DNA of 64,000 nucleotides from Ophthalmolycus amberensis (GCA_024529925.1 JAFEUB010001213.1:1-64000); one strand, 5' to 3'. Numbered from the stretch's first letter, positions 11,350 through 24,540 are shown. A program made the numbers and translations. Notes: a model not told the origin generated them from the sequence alone.

Positions 11350-12916
11350 TCAGTCATGTAGTCACACAAAATACGGCATCATAAAAGTAGACACACGAGT
11401 AAAAGACACCCTGCGCAGTCGGCTAAAATCTGCCATGTTCGAGGAAACCAGTCAGAAAAATGTCACTTCCTATTTCATAGAAAATTTTCTTTTGAACGAA
11501 GACATTTCTTTTGACCCGTCTGTCTACACAAACATTACAACACTGTCCACTAAAATGTATGTTGATATACTACACAATGACAGGCACACAATCTCTGTCT
11601 GTCATCTCTAATTGGTTTGTTGCCCACCGGCATCTTTTTTCGTCAGCCTTCTTCTCCATCATCCCTTTCTCTCTCTATTTTATTGTGACTTTTTGAACTG
11701 CGATTGTTCACCGGGGGGGGGGGGATGACAGACTTTTTCAGCCAAATTTGAGTGAATGCCACGACATCAACCCTGAAGAATTTCTCTGCTACAGCAATTG
11801 GTGGGAGAAAAATGACTTGGCCCTTGAAGAATGAGGGGTCAGTCTAACCTTGGACAAAACACCTTTCAAAAGGACTCTTTATGTGGAGATGTGCTTTGAG
11901 GTGGCGAGCGAGAGGAAAAGCTGTGGGAGTAAAGGCCCAGCCCCGTCTGTTGATTTTAATGGAGCTCTCCGAGACAACATGTCAACACCAAGGCCTTGTG
12001 CTAAACATAATGCACCAAGCAAAAACACACATTTGTGTCTCTTTTTCGAGCTGAAAAGGTGATGAAAGTTCAACGGAAGAAAACAACATCTACTGGATTG
12101 AGTGAAGATGCCTCATATGCATCACATTTGGATGATGACGTACAGTAAATATGAATTTCAAATTGACTAGTCACAGGTTATAGAATCAACTAATTTAAAT
12201 ATGAATAAATAGCCCATTTTACTGTGATTTGTTTATGTAGCTGGACCCACAGTGTCGCCCACCCTCCACCCACTCGTCTTAATGTAAGTAAATGATCGCC
12301 AGGTGGGTGGTTGTTCACTTTTACACTGTGATCTGCTTCCATATTCATCTTTAACCTGTATCATACCTGAATCATCCTTCTGTCTAACTACATCCATTTC
12401 TTATACTCTATATGCTCTGAAATCGCTTTTTGGAAAATAGTTATTCAGGGAGTGCAGTTAGTGACAGTATGGCTCCTTGTAGCTCTGACAGCTTGACAGA
12501 GAAGCAGCAGGGGGCGGGGCTTAGGGGAGGGTCTTTCAAGACAACATCCTGTGCCTTACTTCCAATATTGTCTTTATTGTATTGTTCATTGGAAATAGAA
12601 AACTCAACTGTTTCTTTTTAACATTTTAGTATGTTAATCTGTGCTCCGATAGGCTTTTTCACGAATAAAGACGTTTTTTCACTGCAGACATTTGAATACA
12701 GTTCACAGTAGGAAATGCACTGGCGTGTACAGTGGCTCTGTTCCATAAACACTCGATGCCAGTGAGCACAATACCAGGGCCCTGGCACTGCACTCACTGA
12801 ATGGAAATAAGCCATCATATATATTTCTATCACATGCCTGGCATGAAAATGTCATGTCATCAACCTCAACTAAACCTGCTTGAAATTGGTATAATCATAT
12901 CATCAAAGAGATTATC
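11350..12916. other. unique DNA, no gene seen
   Basis: Includes a G12 run at 11713-11724 and a GC-rich patch near 12508-12530 (GGGGGCGGGGCTTAGGGG) that may belong to a short repeat. No coding signal. The last 100 bp may be the 3' untranslated part of the LINE relic that follows. Confidence 0.45.
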
Positions 12917-13365
12917 GACCCTTTCTATGAAGCTGAATTACGTAATCTCGCCACCAGAGGAAAGAAGCTGTTTTAAAGTGTGGCGGTGCGGCAGCTGATA
13001 CTTCTGTATCTGTTTCCAGACAGCAGCAGGGTGGACAGGTTGTTGCTGGGGTAGGTATTGTCTTTATTATCTGTTGAGCTCTTCTCAGGCAACTCTCGTC
13101 ACCAATATCACCGTTGCTCAGTACATGGATAGCAATTATGTTCTGGGCGGTTTTAATCACCCGCTGTAGAGGCCTCCTGTCCTGGGCCGGGCACATGTCA
13201 TGCCAGTTTGTAATGTTTTCAGCCAGGATGCTTTATATTGCTCCGAGTTAACAATAATTTGGCATAATTTGTCAAAAAAGGGAATTTTGCCTTCTTAAGT
13301 TTCCTTAATAAATACAGCCGTTTATGAGCTTTCTTCACCAAGATGTGAGATGAGCGATGTACAGC
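12917..13365 (-). pseudogene. LINE reverse-transcriptase C-terminal relic
   Basis: Minus-strand reading gives, in order, ILVKKAHKRLYLLRKLKKAK, then after a degraded gap CPAQDRRPLQRVIKTAQNII and IGDESCLRRAQQIIK, and in a shifted frame LLLSGNRYRSISCRTATL and NSFFPLV, ending at a TAG at 12925-12927. This is the region downstream of the polymerase core in Jockey-superfamily non-LTR retrotransposons (CR1/L2/Rex1-like group) common in fish. At least one frameshift (near 13050), an in-frame stop and loss of everything upstream show it is a dead, 5'-truncated copy. The exact clade cannot be decided here. Confidence 0.82.
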
Positions 13366-14283
13366 TTCCACTCCTACTCTGAGTCGAACCAACAGCTCTT
13401 CTCAGCTCCCTCCCCTGCCCACTCATGGCTTTTATACATTACCAAACCCACTACAGACTGCGTACTGTTATTGCTGCGGAAGCGTTGCGACCTCAACTCC
13501 GTGACAACAAACTGAGTCACTGTGAAAAGTAGCCACGTGGGTGGTGACATACGTTTTCATGCTGGCTTCTTGCTTCGAACACGGTACAAAAACACATCCA
13601 ACAAACGCGTGTCGAGGATGTCGAGGACCACGATGCAGCAAGTGAAGCAGGTTCGATGTCACTTACAGCAGCCTTTGAATGCTGAGATTCTCTTTGTGTA
13701 GTAGATCCGTCAGCATCGCTTCTGCAGCAAAGACAATAGGAAGTTATTCCTTTACATGTGTTTTTTTTCTTCTTCTGCTTGCCGTTTTGTCCTTATTATT
13801 CAACACTGTGTAACAGGAGAGAATAAACACTAAAAACACAGGTGCCAGGTAAAGTGTGGCTGTAAGAGTGAATTGTACCGTGTTTTCTGATCCAGTAAAC
13901 AACCTGCCGAACATATTATTCCCAGAGGTGTGTTTTGTTTCCATACACTCCCTCCTCCTACAAGCCTCATTCTCATTTACATTATAAAACATATATTGCA
14001 AATTAACGAGCAGAAGGCTGCAATTAAAGACGTAATGCAGCATCTGTCCCTTTAGCTCCTAAAGCAGAAATGATTGGAATCCGGGCCAGTCTGCCTACCA
14101 TTTCAAGTTGTAAGTTAGTAAATGGTGACAGGTGTTCTGTTGATACACTTTTTATGTTGTGTTCAAACTTGTTTTAAATGGCAGCTGGCGAATTGTGAAG
14201 GGAATGTGTCTTTTTTTTGACGAAGAAAGTAACTGGATTAGTTTCACAGGAGGGTTTGGTTCACCGAAAGAAGTAGGATGGCA

Positions 14284-14286
<3 letters not shown>
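13366..14286. other. unique DNA, no gene seen
   Basis: GC-richer around 13480-13660, then AT-rich. Nothing recognised; part of 13366-13450 could be more of the LINE relic, too decayed to read. Confidence 0.45.
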
Positions 14287-14329
<43 letters not shown>

Positions 14330-14338
14330 CGTGTGTGC
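14287..14338. repeat. (GT)n(GC)n microsatellite
   Basis: A GT run of about 32 bp grades into GCGCGCGTGCGTGTG. Confidence 0.95.
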
Positions 14339-16983
14339 AAGTGAGCTGGAGATCAGCTGAGTGGGAGAAAGAGTGACGAAGAGACAAAGAAATACTGCAC
14401 TGCGGACTGAGATGAAAGGTGTCAGAGTCAAAGAGTGGAGATGGTGAATGTTTGTTGAGGAAATCAATAAAGTCTGAAATCAGACCTTTCCATCTCGTCT
14501 TGCATAAAATTAGAGATGATGATACATCTTCTCAGTAAGACATTAAAACTGCAGCGGCTTACAAAGGGAGCAAGGCATTATTATTGCACTACAAATCTCT
14601 TACTTACCGACCTATTGTACGTCTGGGCTCCTGATCAGCATGAATTGTACAACGAATTCTCTCACCATGCATCCTAACCTTCAAACTCAGACGTTCCTCT
14701 CTAGCATCAGTTTTCATCGGGTCAATATATGCTCTTTCCTTGCATATGGCCTTTTTATAATAAACTTACATCTTCACAGGAAGTTGAGTAACAAAACCAC
14801 TTAGTTAGGTTTATGGAAGAGAGAGTGGTTGACGTTCACTTGACTGACTATGGGGTCACATACCGAGTGACTAACGTGTCTAATGAGTGACTACCTCGCC
14901 TTTTAAACTACGTCAGTTGCTCCGAGTGCGTAATAAGGAAGCGGGTTTGTTTACATTGGAGTTAGCTGCAAGCCCGGTGCATCGCATGCTAAAGGGACCA
15001 CTGACCAAGCTGCTGCATGTGACGCATTGGGAGTGAGAGCGGGATGGAGGGATGCATTGCAAATTCATCCATGTCAGGCGACCGCTGCCAAAGGCAATGG
15101 CATCGTCTTTTGAAAAATATATGCAACAGCTGCAATATTACTATAATATTTCCCCGCACAAAAAGTCGAGCGAATTCAAATCCCAGCTTTTCTGTCGTTT
15201 TCTTTTTTTTTTTCTCGCTGTCTGTTGTAGGGACACACCTGAAATAGGCATGCGTGTTTGACAGACAGTCTTAGCTCACAGAGACTTTGCGTCGGATGAA
15301 AACAAGCTGGCTTAAGAATGCAGAAATTAAAGGTTGAACGTTCTTTCAAAGATCTCAAATCAGGCGAGACCGTTTTCCCAGTATCTTCCTAAAAAAAAAA
15401 AAAAAGGCACAAATCCAACCAGTTCACCTCAAAGTGTGGTTTAAAACTTAATATATAACCCTTTTCACTGCTTGCCAGGTTTTAATACATATACCCATCG
15501 TAGTGATTCTATGTATATTGTATTGTTGTCACACCTACAGAAGAGGAAACGACTCACTGTTCTTTTATCATCTTTACCCATTCATTTCTGTTAATGATCA
15601 CAGGACTTGAGCCAAATAATAATGGGCAGCAGGCAGGGAAACACCCTTGACAGCAATGCTTGAATTGGACCAAATGCTCACCAATACAGAGTAATTGTAC
15701 TTGTTCACCAACATTTTGAGTAGCAGTGGACCAAACCAGGCTTAAAACACTAAAAGCTATTGGTGCAAATATTCAGTATGGACAAATCTAATATAAGGTA
15801 CCACATAGTCTTGAAATACATGTCTAGAAGCAGTTGCTGTCTGAACCAGCGAAGTCTGTTGGGTCCAATGGGAGCAGACTTTGAACTGTCCCAAAGGGTA
15901 GAACAAAAACCTTTGATGAGGCAGCAGAGATCCAATGTTCCCAATGGCCACAGTCTCCCCAAGGATCTGAGGTAAGCTGGAAATCCTTTAAGCATATGCT
16001 CAAAAACGTGCCTTAATAGCCTGGCATTTGTCTAAAATGTTAATATTTTTTGTACTGAATGTGGGCATGTATAGTATGTGACATTTGGAACTCCCCCGAA
16101 GGATGTGGATTGTAAAAGGGTAAATTGCAGGAGACAGTTGAGGACATTTTTCACCAAATATTGTAAATGTAAAACATTTGGTACCTTGTTCATTAAGTTT
16201 TTAGGGCATCTTGAGAACAAAACGTGATGAAGCCAGAGCTATTCGCTGTGCTCAGCCTTTCCTCCGACCGTCTCGGGGAATAAATTAAATGAAGGTAATA
16301 AAAGATGAAGCTGCGTTTACTTCGAGAATATTTTCCTTTTCCAGCACCTTGATAATGACTGGACTAAAGTGTGAATTTTAATCGATTGTCATCTACTGAA
16401 CCGAGTCACAGTCTGGTGAATAGACTGACGATGTCGGACCAGACGTCCGTTGGAAGATTGAAAGCATCATGCACAAGGAAACTAAAAATGAACTTTAACC
16501 AGGGAATTTCAATAAACTCTATTTCCCCTCACTCTTTCTTGCACCACCGCTCCTCTCTAGACAGGTATGAAACACATACGCATGACGGAGAGCGATCCAC
16601 CATGTATAAAGAGAACTGGATACAGTGTTCGGGGCGGGGCCTCGTTCAACCTTAGGGGGAGGTGGATTGTTCCTCATGATTTACGTTAGACAATGTATTC
16701 GTAAAAGGAGTCCAGGTAATGAGAAAAACCAGGTTTTAAAACTGCCATTCTGTGTCGCTAAGTACATTTTAAATCCAATTATAAAAATGAAATGCTCCGA
16801 TATGAAAATGTAGCATAGGTTAGTTATGGAGGACTTAAGTCTTCAGCTATTTGCCAGCTTTTTGTTAGCCACAGCTAATGTTGCTACCGCTAATGCCAAT
16901 GCTAACTGTAGCTAACGTTGTGGGCAATGAATTTGTGTCAAATTTGTGTCAGTGGCTGAAACGAACCACATTTCTGTGTCTGC
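14339..16983. other. unique DNA, no gene seen
   Basis: No recognised coding, RNA or repeat feature except a poly-A near 15392 and a GCTAAC-rich stretch at about 16864-16920 that resembles the GCTAAC-rich part of family A. The open frames at 15750-15995 lie on both strands and lack protein character. Confidence 0.45.
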
Positions 16984-17019
16984 GTGTGTGTGTGTATGTG
17001 TGTGTGTGTGTGTGTGTGT
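16984..17019. repeat. (GT)n microsatellite
   Basis: 36 bp with one TATG interruption. Confidence 0.95.
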
Positions 17020-17970
17020 CTGGTGATGAGTGAGAGAGAGACGGTATGTCGGAGGGAAGTCAGTCAATGTTCATAAGGCTACGGTCGGTCAGAAAACAAA
17101 TGGCTCCTCGAGAGCCGAGCAAAGCTCCTGACTTTTGTTTAGCAGCTGAGGTTGTTGACTCTGGAGTTAACTGCAACTTCACCCCGGAGCGGTAAAGCAG
17201 TCTGCCACGTGCACAGTCTGGAGCATGAAGCAGGTCGTCGGAGACCCAGCTGTCTGTTATACATGCGAGAAAAAATAATGTCACCATAATACTCAAATAC
17301 TATCACTCTATAAAACATCCGGCAGATGGAAATGTGATAACAGAAGCCATGCACGTGTTATTCACACCTAATTGTAATAGAACTTATTTTTATTGTCAAG
17401 AAGGGTTGTGTGCAGGTGTACAAATAATATATTGTGTCATTAATCATTACTGAAGTTAAGGTGACAATAAATCTTTAGATTTAAAATGTTGTGCAACGAA
17501 CCATGTGACCCAATAATCCATATAGTACACAGTATTTAGCCCTGTGTTAATTAAAGCTTTGGGTTTTCAGGTTGACAGTCAAACTTTAATATTTTAAAGT
17601 GCTCTATCTCCAGTGTGTTTAAGTGCAGCACTTAAGTAAATGTCAACATAGTTACTTTTCACTACTGGATCACAGATATTGAGGAATTTATTTTCCCCCA
17701 CCAACTGCTCAGCCTCAACATGCTCAGTCCTGTTTAGTATGCATGGTTCCCACTGTTGCTGTGTGTTGCCGTGTGAGCTTGCGGAGTGTGTTAAAGAGAA
17801 GTCGTAGTTTAGCGACACTGCTTGATTACCATTCCTCTGCCGCACAGAATGAACTACCTGCTATCAAGTACAACTTCTGAAATCGCTGTAAAGGGCTAAA
17901 GTTGATGACATGAGCACTTTGCTTAAAATGGGATTTTTATTTTATTATTCAAATAGTCCAGTCATGCCAG
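17020..17970. other. unique DNA, no gene seen
   Basis: AT-rich, no recognised element. Confidence 0.5.
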
Positions 17971-18060
17971 TTTTATTTATTTAAATAGCCCAATATACAA
18001 ATTTGCCTAAGGGGGCTTCACAACTTGTACAGCCATACGACACCTTCTATCCTTAGAACC
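17971..18060 (-). repeat. LINE-tail-like repeat fragment
   Basis: The phrase order TTTTATTTATTTAAATAGCCC, CAATATACAAATTTGCC, GGGGGCTTCACAAC, CTTGTACAGC and CTATCCTTAGA resembles a widespread fish repeat whose TTTATTTATATAGCCC start parallels the tail of the LINE at 63.3 kb. It is probably a 3'-end-only retroposed fragment on the minus strand. The assignment is from memory of the family. Confidence 0.5.
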
Positions 18061-19599
18061 ATGCAGTTTGCTTTTAATTGGCTCCCTTTGCTAAATCTGA
18101 CTTGCTGATGCAACATTAAACTTTGCCAAATGGCAGTTAGGTTTGATATATGTGACTAAAGGGGGTGTTCGAATAGGATACATAGAAGACCTGTTATGAG
18201 GAGATGTTCTTTGGGGGAAGGCAGTTGCCTTGGCTTGTTGTCTCGAGAACTTGGGGGCAACGTTGCCGCTTGAATTATAGTTTTTCCTTTTTATTGCCCC
18301 TGCTAAGAAGTGGGAAGCTAAAATACAATTAATTTCTTTCCCAGCCTCCTGGTAACGCGGAAAACCATGCCCAAAAAGGCGGCTTCATAAACAGAGGTTA
18401 TGGAACGGTCCAGCTCATCATTCTCCATCAATCAAACAGCATGGCACGCGTAACAAACACGGCCCATTTGTTGAGTCACGATGTGAAATTATTCCTCGAC
18501 CTTATCTTTTAAAAATCAATTTGAATCAGTGCTGCTCTATTTATTCATATTAATATACTCTATACATCAGAATCCTGTTGCAGTGACAGGTATGCGCAGA
18601 TCAAACCAAACACCAGTGCAAAAAACACTACATATTAAGTGGTATGTGGCCATTTTATTCATTAACTTGCATGAATAATACATTTTAAGATTAAATAATG
18701 TATCTACCCATCCATCCGTAGCACCAATTTGAGTTTAATAAAAATGTGCTTTTGCCGTTGTATCATAAAGGACATTAGATTCATCCAACGACTTCACTGA
18801 TTGGTGTCTCTTTAAGATATATTCATCTCTGATACGGGACATATCGATTGCTGTAATGAAGTTCTTTGAATGTACATGCACTGTATATAGCCATCTGGGA
18901 GCCCAGAGGCATTTGTAAGTCTTTTTGCATGACTCACTGTCATGTACTGTAGCTCTTTGATTGAGACGACCTGAGAACAAATCGTGCATTTAGCAGCATC
19001 GACAATGAGATAGGGCATGATGGGAAATTCTTTTTCATGTATGAAAGCTTTTGATTGCAGATTGATTGATCTGCAGGCTCACACAGAGCGATGCTTGTGA
19101 GAGACTCCCTTATCAGTTACGGTTTGAAAACATTTTATCATCATTAACTAATCATTTAGTAGATCAAATGAAAACAGTGAAAAAATGTACATTACAATTT
19201 TTTTAGAATCTGAGGTGACATCTTCAAACTGCCCGTTTTGTTCGATCAAAAGTCTGAAATCCAAAGTTATTGAATTTATAAAGATTTTAAATGGAGAAAC
19301 TTAGCAGAGCCTCACATTTGAGAAGGTCGGCCAGAGGATATTTGGCATTTTGACCCAGATGTTTACCAGTTAACATGATTATCACATATATGGTGATTGA
19401 AGAGCCAATTAATTTTTTCACCACTAATTTAAATCTTATTTAAAAAGTTGTATAACGCCTTCAGTGGTTCAAGAGGAAGCTGTGTGTAATCTGATAAATT
19501 GCCTCAAGTGATGTCACTTGAGTTAAGGTCGGTTGGGGCTGAAAACTACTGTACAAATTTGAAAATGGAAAAAATTAAATTAAATTTCGGTGTGGAGTC
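18061..19599. other. unique DNA, no gene seen
   Basis: The stretch 18330-18560 is complex and may be conserved non-coding DNA. The end (about 19500-19599) could be an outer part of the family-B copy that follows. Confidence 0.4.
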
Positions 19600-19880
19600 A
19601 GAAAGAAGCGAGCTCAGCAGAACTCCTTAGCAGGCTGCTTAAGGCTATAGTTGCTCGAGGCTATGTTAGCTGTTAGGAGCGTAACACATTCAAATCTCAG
19701 GTTCAAGTTGCATTGTGGGTAAAGTAAACCCTGTAGGTTTTGACGAGAAAGAAGAATGCGTGGAATAAAAGAAAAATGATATCTCTGGTTCTGCTGCAAT
19801 TTTCCATTTTGTTGCATGAATGCTAAATCGGTGGAATACTCTTTTAATAGTGGTGAAGATCTAAATCAGTGAGGATAACA
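19600..19880 (-). repeat. interspersed repeat family B, copy 2
   Basis: Shares with the copy at 1.0-1.4 kb the phrases CAAGTTGCATTG, GAAAGAAGAATGCGTGG, AATAAAAGAAA, CTCTGGTTCTGCTGCA and GGAATACTCTT in the same order. This copy includes a fuller left part (GGCTGCTTAAGGCTAT, TTAGCTGTTAGGAGC). The reverse frames of the two copies share a peptide pattern only because the DNA is homologous. Confidence 0.6.
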
Positions 19881-22022
19881 ATATTCATTTTATCTCACCC
19901 ATGTTCGAAGATAATACACATAAACATCGACCTTTTGGATTCACAGTGAAATTGTTTGGCTTCAGATTTCATGGATTGGACTGCTGAAGACAATTGGACC
20001 ATCCTATAGGTCTGTGGTTAGGGAGAGGAATGACATATATGAGAACTAATTAGTTACGGACACTATTTGATCATCAAATGATCTTTCGCTGACATCAAAG
20101 TGAATAAATCATGACTGAATTTTCAATGTGGATTGACCTATTCGTTTTGAGCACACGTGATGCGTTCACATTTTTGCTAATCTGTATTTGCGGCTTCAGC
20201 CGTCCGAGTTAGATAAATAAAGTGGGTACCTTCAAGTGTCTTACTCTCCATCCTCCATGGCTCAGCGTGGACACACTGTCCAGGGGGAAAAAAATGGAGA
20301 GGAGGAAGCTAAATCACTTGATTTGTATAACTCTAACTGTGGATTTTGTCATACATCTTACAGAGCATTAGTGCTTCAGTAAGATCTCTTCACAGATGAG
20401 CAGATGACAGTAACCAAGAGCCCTTCTAATGTATTATGAACATGCGAGTACTGTATGAAGATGGATTTAAAAAGATGTTGTGATTGTATTGGCCAGTGCT
20501 TCTGAGGAAGTGAAACAATGTAATTAAGCTCTAATAGACAGACTTGTTGAACAATTTCACTGGTTTGTGCAGGTTGTTAAATGGGGTGGAAAGTGATTGG
20601 GCAAGTGCACAATATACATACATGCATTCTGCACAGTTGGTCTGCAAGGGTTTCATGACCAGCCTGAAGCAAAGCAAGCATCCGGTTAACGTATTCAATC
20701 ACCAGCAGGCCATATGTACAGTACACATAACCATTAGACCCATTGTAGTGCTAGATTTCTATTGGCAGTAGAAACATGCTCCCACAGTCCAGAACTAAAG
20801 GATCAAACACTGGACATCAGTCTCATCACATCACCGTCACACTTGTGCACAGCGCATCCACACATATGTGCACAGTCACACACACACACACTGCCCTCTG
20901 TGCTCACTTTCACACTCTCGACTGAGTGCTTAGTCTAGCTGTCTCCATGGGGACTGTCTCCTAGCTACATACACACAGCGACGCACACACTTGTCCCATC
21001 CCATTTCTCTCCTGGCTGATGAAAAGCAAAGCACTGTCAATCATACAAACGCCCCTCCAATCTGGACTTTGTCCTTGGTTATAGAAAGCAATCGTCTCTC
21101 TCTCTCTCTCCGCCGTCTCTTCGTTCCTTTTCGGTTCCCTTCATCCTTTCCTTCCCCCTCCGTCCCGTCTTGTCTCAGCCTCCCCAGCCCTCTCATATCA
21201 AAGCCGGTGAGGACAGCTGTCGGGGCTGTGGATCTAAACAGCGGGCAGCCGTCATGGCAGGAGGTGAATTAATCTGCCCTGGCATTTTAAACCCCCGGGG
21301 CCCTTCCAAACATTTACATCCGTGTGGCCCCATGTATCTTCACCAGTTAATACATGGCAGGCAACGATGTGGACAATGACACAGTTAAAGCAATCCGTCA
21401 TCGCTCGGCAATAAATGACAGATGGTGTCAATTTCCACTTGCTCACTGGCGGTTTTTGGAGAGTAACTACTGATTACTGTTGGTTGTGTCTATGATTCAA
21501 GGGAGACCTGAACTGTCATGCTGTTGTACTGTGGCCTTTGCCTTTTGGCTGTGAAGGAAAATTGAATCAGTATGTGTGTATAGCCTGCTATGGGTCAAAA
21601 AGATTCTTCTTAAAGTTTTGTTACCGGACACATAGCCATATTTATTATCCGAGTTTCACGACAAAAAACAACAACTGAGGCGTAAGAAGAGTTCATCAAA
21701 TTTTGAGGCAAATTATTGGTTTTCTTGATTCACTTATGAATCATCTTGTATGTAAAAGGTCAGAAAAAAATAGATATAGTGACCATTATAATTTACAAGA
21801 GCGCATCTACAACCGCAGATATTTGTAATTCATTACCAAGAAAATACTCTAATACTTACATTTCAAACACATTTTTTGATAATTTTGTTTTTTAACAACT
21901 CAAATAAAATAGTTTAAAACAGTTGCAAATACATTTTGCTCTTGATCAAATCGATAAATCCCCTCGTCGTTTGAGTAATACACACTTTTCTTACAGTTGT
22001 AATCCTTAAGATTTCAGTCCAG
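19881..22022. other. unique DNA, no gene seen
   Basis: Contains a short CA run at about 20877-20891. The stretch 21230-21480 is complex and GC-balanced and could be conserved non-coding DNA. Confidence 0.4.
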
Positions 22023-22252
22023 GCTGTTTGGATTTTATTTTTTGGTGCAGGTGAGGTGCATTTTTTTTAGCGCGGACTGTTCTTTTTCAGGTAAGGTGCT
22101 AAAAAAAGACAGGTGCTAAAACGCAGCCTTTCAGACAGAGGGAGAATACGGGTATATCCAGACGGACAGTATATGAGAATAATGTGTTTCTAGAACATCT
22201 TCTACTTAAAATCCATAACACAAGTATGAACCTGAAAATGAGCATGATATGA
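22023..22252 (+). repeat. MITE-like interspersed repeat fragment
   Basis: From about 22117 the text AAAACGCAGCCTTTCAGACA, GAGAATACGGGTATATCCAG, GAACCTGAAAATGAGCATGA follows the order of a common fish element that normally closes with a GACATATTATGCTCATTTTC-type end in reverse. A related scrap (GGGGACATATCAAAACAAAA) sits at about 38582-38602. No ORF. Confidence 0.45.
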
Positions 22253-24269
22253 ACCTTCTAAGGATTGTGACTTGTGAAAAGTTAATTGCCAGCCGAATCC
22301 TGTAATTCTCTCATGTAAGAGTCTTGTAATCGGGCCAGTTTACAGCATCTAAACTGACACACTGACTGAAAAACCTCTCAGCAGGTTTAGTACATTGAGT
22401 TAGAGGAGATGGGCTTTTCTGCCAATCAGGGGGCTTTGTTGTGACTGCCTGTGAGGACTTGGCTTCATCTTCATTTGAATTTAACTAATTCAGTTTAACT
22501 AAACCACGTTTTTTTGCCTACATTTAAGGCCTTTGTTTTTCTGAGGCACTACATATTATACGGGAGCCTCTATTTGCATGTGAATGCAGGTTTGGGACAT
22601 TGTTGAGCAGGACTTAATAATAGAGACGCCATGTGAGAGTCTCTCTGGCTGGTGGCTGCAGAAAGATACACATTTTTCATACTGGCTTCAGGTCAGTGAC
22701 TGAGCAAACTAGGGTGTCCCATGTGGCTGGTCAGATAGATCCCTACAGTATGTTTCTAGCCAGTCTTATCTACACGGAGCTTGAGAGGCCCATTATTCAA
22801 AGTCGGGTCCCTGGACCGAGCGCCCCTGATTCAAAGGCATGTTCCTCGGCACTCTGTTGGCTGGTTATCTGACAGATTATGCTCCAAATGAATGGATTAT
22901 ATCGATTCAAGTGAGAAGTACAAAAAAAAGTAAATTCATATATAAGGAAGATGTGTTTTCCAGGAAGGAAATATCAAAACTGTACCAAAATAAAATAAAT
23001 TCTTCAGCTGCAAGGGTGAAACTAAATTGTGTATGCAATTGAATATGCTTCAATGATGCCATTTTCTGTCAGAAGTTATTTTTTTTTTGGGCTCAGTGTT
23101 CCTCAAAGCCGATTTCATTCCTCACAGAATACATATGGTCCATTGTGATTGGGAAGTAATTTGTCATCTGGTGCACAAACAGACGTGGGTTTGTATCTGA
23201 TACCGGCGGGTTTCTCTGCGGTTTTTGGGAGAAGTTATCTGACTCAGCGATCCAACTTTGCTGAGGTTATCCCGCTTCAGAGGCTGTGTGGATAGGCACG
23301 TCAATGAGGATTTGCAGGCAAAAAAAAAATAATCTATACAAGAGAGTGAATGCAAAGACGGATAAACCTTCCCAAGTGTGGCTGCAGTTTCGCCGAACTA
23401 AGCCATCAGCGCTTTCACTGTTAGCAGATACGTTTTCATGGCTGAAGCTTAGTTGGACCCTACAGAGCTCCACTTGATGTTAAAACTGAAAATGACAGCT
23501 TAGTCTGCTGGTCTTTTTGTTTCATGTAGCTCTTCCACGCCACGGAGAACTTCACGTGCACATGGCTCGTTGCTGTTTTGGCACGGGGAGACAAGTGTGA
23601 CTTTCCCTGGCTGAAATTGTTCAGCAGATAGAGAGCCCTATGGCTTTCTGGCCGGGGACGATGATTGAAAAAGGCCAGCTGGCTTACTCCAGGTCTGGAC
23701 GTGAAGTGACAGGAGAAATATGGTCTTGGGGACTGCCAGAGGAGAAAGGGGTTCTGGGAGAAAATATCTATTCGCCAGGTTTGGCCAAGAACACTCAATC
23801 GTTCATGGCTAAAAATCTAGGAAAGGGTGAACGCACCAGGCTGACCAGGCAGAGGCCCAAAAGAAACGACAATAGGAGAAGATATTCTGATGATTTTCTG
23901 TTGTGATAATACAGATTTTAAGTGTCTTGTTGAAATGGAACAGTAATCAGAAGTGATTAATCACAACATATCAGGTACAAAGAGAAAACACAAACTGCAA
24001 CTGTATTTCAATACATTTCTAGCTTTACTGAACTGACTATTAACCCACGCTGTCAACAGTATTGTTGCTCGATAAAGGCGCTGCCATATTTAATGTCTTC
24101 CCTTGACATTAAAAGAGGCTAACAGTTGTTGCCATGTTCAATAACTGAAAGAAATAATGAAGTTCATTAGATCATGGAAATAATTATAAAAGTGTGCATA
24201 TGGATTATGGTATACAGTTCAAAACGGATGCAATATTTGTGCGCTTCAATCTGTTGACGCATTGAACAG
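22253..24269. other. unique DNA, possible exon-like stretch
   Basis: Largely featureless. An open plus-strand frame at about 23623-23906 follows a TTGTTCAG that could be a splice acceptor, while the minus strand is open over 23460-23798. I could not recognise a protein on either strand. Confidence 0.35.
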
Positions 24270-24540
24270 GCAGCTATTAAAACACCATTTGCAGCAATGT
24301 CCACTTTCCCAAATGTAACCTCCATAATTGACTGCACTCATGTGAAATTAAGGGCATCAAAGGATGATGAATTGGTTTCCCGCCATTAAAAAAAAATAAT
24401 GCTCCATCACTGCGCAAATCATTTGTGATGCAAAAGTAGTTCTGACAAATGTGGTTGCCCAACATGTCGGCCGCTGAGTTGGTGCATTCAGCAGCGTTTC
24501 GGACACATTTTCAATACACGGCTCTTCTTCTTGGTAACCG
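24270..24540 (+). pseudogene. PIF/Harbinger transposase relic
   Basis: Plus-strand reading from 24297 gives STFPNVTSIIDCTHVKLRAS, stopping at a TAA at 24387. One frame over, from 24397, it continues CSITAQIICDAKVVLTNVVA and then degrades. The order FPNV, then IDCTH, then INxQxICDA followed by a TNVVA segment is the Harbinger (HARBI1-like) DDE nuclease signature, where the first Asp of the catalytic triad sits in IDCTH. The frameshift at an A-rich run, in-frame stops and absent flanks mean it is non-functional. The DNA-binding partner gene of Harbinger elements is not visible nearby. Confidence 0.82.
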
